64,000 nt of DNA from Nyssa sinensis. Its lineage: Eukaryota; Streptophyta; Magnoliopsida; Cornales; Nyssaceae. The first letter of the stretch is position 1. The number at the start of each line of letters is the position of its first letter. The notes beneath the pieces were generated by a model that was not told where the DNA came from, made no database searches, and saw nothing but the letters and a program-made list of their open reading frames with translations. The DNA is taken from positions 15,528,450-15,592,449 of the forward strand of contig CM018052.1 in the NCBI GenBank assembly GCA_008638375.1, read 5' to 3'. The translations under genes and the position numbers were made by a program. This document shows, piece by piece, positions 57,720-64,000 of the stretch.

Positions 57720-57833
57720 GTTGTTGAGAACAGGGAAAAGAACATTGATGTTGTTGTGATGAGGAAGGATCATGGTCTGTGGCAATTTGAGGAAGATGAA
57801 ATTGAAGCAGAAAAAACAACTAGTATGAATTAG
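57720..57833 (+). pseudogene. Proteasome subunit alpha-7 (PAD1) last-exon pseudogene
   Basis: After an acceptor-like TTACATTTAG, the frame VVENREKNIDVVVMRKDHGL, then WQFEEDEIEAEK and a stop, matches the C-terminal exon of plant 20S proteasome subunit alpha type-7 (consensus near VVESGGKNIEVAVM). Several residues between EIDA and EAEK are missing and the tail is short. No upstream exon was found in the 2 kb to the left, so this is a fragment. In the intact gene the subunit forms part of the outer ring of the proteasome core. Confidence 0.6.
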
Positions 57834-58142
57834 AATAGACTTGAAATGGTATTGCTAATATCGATTTATTATAAATGAAGTATTATGTTTTTGATTGTCT
57901 AGTACACTTGAAGATTAATATGGTATTGCTATATGCATTGCAATCTGGTGTGGACTTTAACTTGAAATGGTATTCAATGTGGAGCCTCACAAAATTCTTC
58001 ATATTTTGAATGTCATTGCAATTGTTGGAGATTGAGTTGCTTATGTCATCTTAACTATATTTTTCACAAACTTATCTTTTGATGGTGGCAGAACTTGACT
58101 TCTTATGGGTGAATAGTTGCAAGCATATTTTGTGTTATATAT

Positions 58143-58710
58143 TGATGCTGCACTTTTTGGCTGTATCTGACTTTGACCTTCTACGGCCTGAAGAACACTC
58201 AAAAAGACGATCAGAGGACCATCGGATTGGCTCCGGCGGTAGCTGCTCTGATGCTTAAGTTAATAAACTGAATTGAAAAGACTGTAATGTAAGCCAAAGA
58301 ATGAGTATAGAAAATAAAGCGTACCTCTAGGGTTTAATTTATAGGCAATGGCTTTCCCTAGTTGATTAGGATTTGGAGCCATGAATATGGGGATTGGATC
58401 GTCGGAGATAGCAGTGTCCTTGTTAAATATAGCAATAATGGAAATAACCATGTGTGGCAGTTTCCTTGTGGAAGACTGTTTCCTTATTCTTTGCTCGACA
58501 GATATTTGAGGTGGCGACGAGCTCTGAATTACGGAGAATGCTGTGGAGGTCCTTGCTCGAACCTTTAGGCTCTGTAAGAATGTAGCTCTGCTGTGTAGGC
58601 GTGTACTCGACCCTTTAAGTTCTGTAGGTCTATTCTGAATGGTCGAGTATGGGATGATCCGTAGGTGTACGTGTTGAGTGGGGATTGGCCTGTCACTTTG
58701 TGGTATATTA
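58143..58710 (-). repeat. Ret3 3' LTR
   Basis: 568 bp. Reading on the minus strand it starts TAATATACCAC (the family has TGATATACCAC, so the terminal G is mutated) and ends GCAGCATCA. The TATAAATT box is present near 58340. Confidence 0.9.
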
Positions 58711-58728
58711 GTTACTCCCCCCCCCAAG
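58711..58728 (-). promoter_or_regulatory. Ret3 polypurine tract
   Basis: On the minus strand CTTGGGGGGGGGAGTAAC directly precedes the LTR. Confidence 0.8.
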
Positions 58729-58864
58729 CCTTAGTTTGAGCTTGTGGCGTAACTAAGGTTTCGAAAAGTTACGCGTTTTGTTTTCTCGTCTTTCAAGATG
58801 ACTGTTGGTGTGTCATTTATTGTGCAGCTGATTCTTTGGGGCTTCCAAGGTCATCATTGCTTGT

Positions 58865-58920
58865 AACCGTTGTGACGGTTCGCCTTGGTAGCCCTTATTT
58901 TCTAAATGTATGTATAGAGG
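58865..58920 (+). promoter_or_regulatory. Promoter of Ret3 antisense gene
   Basis: AACCGTTGTGACGGTT (58865-58880) is a perfect 6-bp-arm palindrome, followed about 32 bases later by TGTATAGAGG (weak TATA, 58911-58920). The ATG is at 59137. Confidence 0.5.
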
Positions 58921-59136
58921 GAAGAGGAACTTCGTACATCCCTTTTACTGTTTCTCTTGTATCTTAGAAAGAAAGGAAGTATTCGCCATTGCCGAGCCAA
59001 CAAGCTAGACTGTGAAGAACATTTGTCGCCCGAAGCTTTTCTCTCTCTTCAGGTTCAGTTTAAGTCCCTTCGTTCATCTTTTCACTGTCTTTCTTCGTCT
59101 TTTCCTCTTCTGGTTATGACTATTATTATTTTTTGA

Positions 59137-61090
59137 ATGTCGATCTCTACGGCATTCTTTGGTGTTGGGAGTGGTTCTGGGGGTCTTTCGGAGATTCCTA
59201 CTTCATCTCAAACCCTTGTTAGGGATAGTGGTTCCTTGGGGAGTGGGTCGGAAGGGACCCGTTCTAGCCTTGAGGTTAGGATTGTAGATGGTTTCTCAGA
59301 ATCTAGGAGCAAAGAGGGAGAGGCTTCTGACCAACTCTCTCAAAGAGAAAAGGGACAGAGCATTGTAACCTCTTCTTGGTTAGATAGTATGAGGAAGGAA
59401 TTCGACTTTCCTCAAAATATCGTCCTTAGGGCCCCTGATGATCTAGATCGTCCTTCAAATATTAGGGAGGGCGAAATCTGTGTTTATACTTCCTAGTTTG
59501 AAATGGGGTTGCGTCTTCCTTTCCCCAAATTGCTTAGGGAATTCTTTTGTTGGTTTAATCTTTGCCTCGCCGACTTGGTCTTGAACAGTTGGAAACACCT
59601 GTTATGGTTTATGGTTTTGGGTCGCATGAACAGTGTTGAGGTCTCTCTAGATTTGGTCCGTAGTAAAATGGATCTTAAATACCCGAAGTCTTTTGACAAG
59701 GGTTTCAGACCTCTGTCATTTGTACCTACCTCCAACAAATCTTGGAAAAACTAGTATTTTTTTGTTAGTGGAGAATGGGAGATGGCAGACCTTGAGGACC
59801 AGATCTCTATATTCCCTCGGAGCACGGGGTTTATGCGTGAGACCCCCTTTCTTTTGTAATTTTTGCTTTTGCTCTTGACTCCACTTCTGTGTTGTTTAAT
59901 TGACTGTTGTTGTTGTATCTCTTGTGTAGGTAAAGGTGTCAAGAAGAGGCCGTCCTTCACTCCTTTTCTTCAAGATCAGTACAAGAGGCTCCTTAAGACC
60001 AAAAACTGAGATTTCGGGGCCATTCTTAAGTCGAACAACCTAATAGCCCCAAAAAATAAGAACGTTGTTGAAGATGTGATGCAAACTGTCTTTGGCAATT
60101 GGGGCTCATCAAAGAAGAAGAAGAAGAGGGTGGCGAACCCTCCTCCTCCTACAGATCTTTCATCAACAAAGAAGAGGAAGACCAACGCCCTTCCCCTCTT
60201 TACGGCACCACCCAAGAAATGGGGGGTGCCTTCTGCTTCTCCTTCCTCTGCGCCGATCAAGAAAGGTGCAGTGATTAAAGAACCGACTTCAGCACCACCC
60301 AAGAAGGGCTTAGCGGCTTCTAAGCCTGCCCCTCATTGACTCCAAAGGTTCCAAAAAAGGGCAAAGCGAGGGTGACAGTTGACCTGGACCTTATGCCTGA
60401 TGGGTACAAGGCCGTCCACCAGGCCATCGAGGAATTCTGGGCAGATGCCCCCCAAAAGGACTCCCCTTCTTGTAGTACCAGGCAGGGTACTCAAAAGACA
60501 GTTGTTGGTGCCATGAGCACCCATCTGAAGGTAAATGACCATTTTGTCTTCTTTGGTACTTCTGTTTTTACTTATGTCTGATCAGGTTTCTTATTGTTTT
60601 GTAGACCTTGCATAACTTGGCTGCCTTGATGGAGTCTGTCGTGGATCTTCAGGCTGTGGGGAGGCTTAAGGAAGAGCTGGATGAGGCGCGGCTTCAGCTC
60701 GGCATAGCTCAGTCCAATGCTTTAGCTGTTGAAGAAGAGCTCAAGGAAGTGAGGAATTCCCTCTCCATCATGGAGTTAGAGAGGGATTCTCTCAAAACTG
60801 AGAGGGAGTCCCTCCTTCAAGAGCTGGAAGGATTGAAGAAGGAGAACGGCGCACTCCAAGTCTCCCTTGTTCTGAAGGTCGAAGAAGCCAAGGCTGAGAT
60901 CGAGGTTAAAATGAAGACCGAGTTAGAGAAGATGGGACGGAAGTTTGTGGAGTTTGGTTATAACGACTTTAGATCCAAGTTTCTTGCCAAATTCCCAGAC
61001 TTTGATCTGTCAGCCATCGAAGAAGATGAGGACAAGGATAAGGATGGTGATGATGATGACAATAATGCCCTTGTAGGCCCTCCAGCTTAA
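59137..61090 (+). pseudogene. Ret3 antisense gene (aORF), three exons, broken
   Basis: ATG 59137 (MSISTAFFGVG). Exon 1 (59137-59836) has the Transposase_28-like domain (LRLPFPKLLREFFCWFNLC, LNSWKHLLWFMVLGRMN), with a TAG at 59494-59496 where Ret2 has tryptophan and another near 59752. Intron 1 is 59837-59929. Exon 2 (59930-60530) is lysine/proline-rich with a nuclear-localisation-like KKKKKRVANPPPP, a TGA at 60007 and a frameshift near 60340, then MPDGYKAVHQAIEEFWADAP. Intron 2 is 60531-60604 (GTAAAT...TTGTAG). Exon 3 encodes a long coiled coil, FGYNDFRSKFLAKFPDFDLS and an acidic tail, ending at 61090. Gene layout as in Ret1. Confidence 0.78.
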
Positions 61091-61627
61091 AAGAGAAAAT
61101 TTTGTAGTTCTGCCTTTTCTTTTCATCTTTTTTTATAATCGAATAATAATATTTTTTTCTACAGAGCTCCCTGCCTTCTTTTTCTTTTGAACACTCTGTA
61201 AACCCTATGGTTTGATCAGGCATAGTCCAAAGTCTCACTGTTTTTTAATGTATAAATGGGCTCCAGTCCTTGCAAAGTTGTTTAAGAACTAATTGTAGTT
61301 TCTTGATCGGTCATAAATAAAGGGTTGTCTTCTGATCTATATTGAATAAACCGAACACAGGTTTTGTGGAAGTTAGCTGCCGAACTTGTGGACTTGTAAT
61401 AATAACGGGACTGATGGTATTTGAAAGGAACTTCAATAATCAGCACCTTTATTCCCTTCAGAACTTGCTAATAAAGACTTAAGCAACCAGAGTTATAACA
61501 GTTGGTTAGAGTGGGTATCTGACTTAAAAGAAAATTTGCAGCCATGTAGCTAAGCAACTGAGTTAAACCTTTTCCCTGTAGTTTGGGAAAAAACTGATTG
61601 GTTTTAATGGGATGGTGAGGACATAAG
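61091..61627 (-). other. Ret3 untranslated segment
   Basis: 3' end region of the antisense gene and spacer to the array. Nothing coding seen. Confidence 0.35.
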
Positions 61628-61790
61628 ATCTGTACCTTGAGATGGATCAGACTTGAGGCCTGTACATTTGGCTGGCCAAACCAAAAATCTGTACATTTGG
61701 TGGACCAGACCGAAGGTCTGTACATTTGGCGGACCAGACCAAAGGTTTGTACATTTGGTGGACTAGACCGAAGGTCTGTACATTTGAATA
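61628..61790 (-). repeat. Ret3 tandem array, 29-bp unit, about 5 copies
   Basis: On the minus strand the unit resembles ATGTACAGACCTTCGGTCTGG plus TCCGCCAA. CAGACC-TTC-GGTCTG is a 6-bp-arm hairpin. Same location as the Ret1 and Ret2 arrays. Confidence 0.85.
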
Positions 61791-62438
61791 AGAGTACTTT
61801 GCGAGGATATTTTTGGAAAAAGGAGACCTTTATTGATGGTACTTTTGCTAAATGCTTTATACTCCCAGATTGGGGACAATTTTTTCATCCATACCCTCGA
61901 GTCAATACAAGATGAGTTTAATAATCCTTTCCACTTAGTAGGGACCTTTCTGGAAATTTTCTCATAATAGGATCCTTGAAATTTGGAAGCATCCATCTTG
62001 AAAGAGATCTTTCATTTGAAAGCCGACGGGCCTGAGTCTTAGTTCAGAACCGCTAGTCGTTTATGGTGATGTGCTTTTGTCCCGATCGTGGCTGGATCCC
62101 TCTTTTCCTTGAGTGAACGTAAGTTTTACAAACCACTGGTTGTTGACCTTGGACAGTATTAAGGCCTCTACGCTAATGACCTGGAGCCACCCTGGAGGCG
62201 ATGTCCCTTGCTTCTGCCTTACGAGCTTATGGTCAGGATCTATTGTACGAGTGATAAGGTTTGAATCTATACGCAGATATTGCCTTTGAGACTCCGAGTT
62301 TGACCAATACTTTAACGGGGTCTTTCTACTGCCTTTTGTTCTTTGATTTAGCAACTCATTATTTTTACAAGGGTAGCATATGGCCTCGTGATGGTGGGAG
62401 AGGGCTGGTTCCATATATTCACGATCATGCAGTAATTG
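61791..62438 (-). pseudogene. Ret3 pol relic: RT start joined to integrase end
   Basis: After the conserved TAG the minus strand reads QLLHDREYMEPALSHHHEA, then, with losses and frame changes, NLITRTIDPDHKLVRQKQG, corresponding to the pre-RT segment of Ret1 (ITHKLMVDPDHPPVRQKRR). By about 61990 the sequence resembles the integrase C-terminus instead (TCAAGGATCCTATTATG... and AGCATTTAGCAAAAGTACC, matching Ret1 near 23205 and 23340). Everything between (RT core, both RNase H domains, most of integrase) is missing. Not functional. Confidence 0.7.
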
Positions 62439-62441
62439 CTA
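62433..62441 (-). promoter_or_regulatory. Candidate stop-codon readthrough signal, Ret3
   Basis: Minus strand TAG (62439-62441), CAA, TTA, then C. Same position as in Ret1 and Ret2. Confidence 0.5.
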
Positions 62442-63053
62442 TCTGGGAGCCTTCTCTTTGAGAGCGAGGGCATGACATTCTCTAGAGGTTGGTTGGCACC
62501 CTCTGATAGGGTAGACAGCCTAGATGTGGACGTATTTTAAGTATTGGTGGAAGGTTGAAATGACCGTTCCTATCTGGTGTAGCCAAGGTCTCCCAATTAT
62601 GGCGTTATACGAAGATTTGGTGTTTAGGACCATGTACTCTGTCAACGTGGTCTTCTGTCCTTCTCCTTCCCTTACAGTAATAGGGAGGTCGATCGTTCCT
62701 AGCGGAGTACTGAGATTCCCACCGCATCCTGCCATGATTATGCCTGTGGGCTAGATATCATCAGGATTAAGTTTCATCAGCTTGAAAGGTTCATAGAACA
62801 GGATATTTGCAGAACTCCCTGTGTCAACTAGGATTCTACGGATCTCGAAGTTGGCAACCTTGAGAGAGATGACAAGGGCGTCACTGTGGGGACAGAGTAC
62901 ACCTTCAAGGTCTTGTTCTATGAACGGAATCTCTGGTACTGGTTTGAAACTTTTTTCAATGTTGACGACCTGCAAGGCTTTTGGGGTAGCTTTGGCCTCC
63001 CGAGTATACCTTTTCCTTGCTCTATTTGACATTCTTGTAGCCGGGGTATCCGC
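62439..63053 (-). pseudogene. Ret3 aspartic protease region
   Basis: MSNRARKRYTREAKATPK, then FEIRRILVDTGSSANILFYE (DTG present), a TAG at about 62751, then GNLSTPLGTIDLPI, NAIIGRPWLHQIG and YLKYVHI with another stop at about 62520. The region ends at the TAG shared with Ret1 and Ret2. Together with gag it lies in one minus-strand frame apart from point stops. Confidence 0.87.
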
Positions 63054-64000
63054 ATGGAAGACGTAAATAACATAGTTGTTCTGCCTCTAAGGCTCGTTCC
63101 GCCTTTCCCCCTGTTCCTGTCTCTGCTCAGGCCTCTGGTCCGTCCTCTGCTGTGGCCTATCTTCGTGGGGGTTCTGCCTCCCGTCCTGCTTAACGAACTC
63201 CCGCAAACGTCCTCTCTTTATAAGCTGTTCAACTTCATGTCCAAGGGACCTACATGTGTTGGTCGTATGCCCGTGGTCCTTGTGGAAATTGCAATATTTA
63301 CTTTGGTCCCGAAGACTGGGATCGCCTTTTATTGGTTCTGGCCACCTCAGGTTCTCACGATCTCAGACTTGCCGAAGTACTTGAGCCAGGGGGCATTTAG
63401 AGGAGTAAAGTTGGTAAATTCCCTTGAGGCTGCGTTAAATTGAGTTCGGGATTCTGCTCTTCTTTTCGGGCTCCTATCCCTTTTCCTGGGTACACCAGGA
63501 TCCTTCTTTTGATCATCCCTCCTCTGGCTGTCTTTCTTTGTGTCATTCTTCTGGGCTTGCTCTTTAATCTTTTGGGAGGTATTTTTTGCTTCCTCCAGAT
63601 TGATGTATTTCCTGGCTCAATCCATGAGAGCTGCCATATCGGTAGAGGGACTTTTCGTCAGAGAATTCCTGAAACCTCCCTAAGCAAGGCCAGCGGTCAG
63701 AGCGGCTACTAGGAAGCTCGGGCGGCAGTCTGTAATTTCAGTAAGTTCGGCATTGAAGCACGCGATGTAAGTTCTGAGGGTCTCCTCCTTGGTTTGCTTG
63801 ACGTTCAATAAGAATTCAGGTACCTTCCTCAACCTTCTACTGGTTATGAACTGTCCAAAAATTGCCTACCGAGCTCATAAAAGCTGGTGACTAAGTTCGG
63901 TGGGAGGTGGTGAAACCATTTCAGAACGGTACCCTTCAGGCTGGTAATGAAGGTACGGCACATAAAGGCATCCGAGACCCCATGTAGAGCCATTGTGTGC
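63054..64000 (-). pseudogene. gag: Ret3 gag, partial
   Basis: The minus strand from the window edge reads TMALHGVSDAFMCRTFITSL, KWFHHLPPNLVTSFYELG and, after a one-base deletion near 63855, the equivalent of the FLDRFMTSRR region, KQTKEETLRTYIA and FNAELTEITDC. Later come the lysine-rich linker, the Cys-His knuckle (NFHKDHGHTTNTC), KRGRLREFVKQDGRQNPHED and a stop near 63088. The N-terminal third is outside the window. Confidence 0.85.

Larger units (their letters stand above)
58143..64000 (-). mobile_element. Ret3: Tat-type Ty3/gypsy retrotransposon, partial at window edge
   Basis: Minus strand; the 3' LTR is on the left, the 5' part beyond 64000. Order from right to left: gag (partial), protease, RT start joined to the integrase end by a large deletion, 29-bp array, antisense gene (plus strand), polypurine tract, 3' LTR. 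Compared with Ret1, nearly all of RT, both RNases H and integrase are missing, so it is non-autonomous. The target duplication cannot be checked. Confidence 0.92.

Overview
The window is nuclear DNA of a flowering plant, probably a dicot; I cannot name the species. It is AT-rich, and almost everything recognisable is transposon-derived. No intact host gene was found. Two intronless plant genes survive as broken copies: a DAD1-like plastidial phospholipase A1 (minus strand, pieces between 12218 and 28358) and a tyrosine/DOPA-type aromatic amino-acid decarboxylase (plus strand, 36598-36750 and 48144-49505). There is also one terminal exon of a proteasome alpha-7 (PAD1) pseudogene at 57720-57833.

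Layout. 1-12217: several copies of a large (3-4 kb) non-coding LTR family. The clearest is a solo LTR at 4601-7948 with a 5-bp target duplication. Also here are a gag relic, a terminal-inverted-repeat element, a 27-bp minisatellite and microsatellites. 12218-28358: the phospholipase pseudogene, cut once by a second solo LTR (12511-16681, duplication ATGAA) and once by Ret1 (16999-27436, duplication GAGAG). 28381-36597: AT-rich DNA with a copia LTR relic, a segment present twice (30305-32182 and 34301-35217), and a different small transposon in each copy. 36598-49505: the decarboxylase pseudogene split by Ret2 (36751-48138, duplication AAAGC), whose 5' LTR itself carries a 700-bp hAT-like element. 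49506-58142: decayed relatives of the large LTR family, more 27-bp minisatellite, a SINE-like remnant, copia remnants and the proteasome exon. 58143-64000: Ret3, a third member of the Ret1/Ret2 family on the minus strand, truncated by the window edge.

Ret1, Ret2 and Ret3 are Ty3/gypsy elements of the Tat type. Their order is LTR, TGGCGCC/TGGTGCC primer site, gag, protease, reverse transcriptase, a degenerate RNase H followed by a second RNase H domain, integrase, a short-unit tandem array, a spliced gene on the opposite strand (aORF), polypurine tract, LTR. All three are defective: point nonsense codons in Ret1, in-frame deletions and frameshifts in Ret2, loss of most of RT-RNaseH-integrase in Ret3.

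The most interesting observation is that all three copies carry the same in-frame stop between protease and reverse transcriptase, in the ten-base string TAGCAATTAC. The UAG-CAA-UUA core is the known context for programmed stop-codon readthrough in tobamoviruses. The other pol nonsense codons I could compare are not shared. This suggests readthrough control of pol expression, although an Ogre-like intron or a shared defective ancestor remain alternatives. A second notable system is the antisense aORF, which has its own TATA box, an upstream palindrome and two introns, with the exon-intron layout visible in all three copies.
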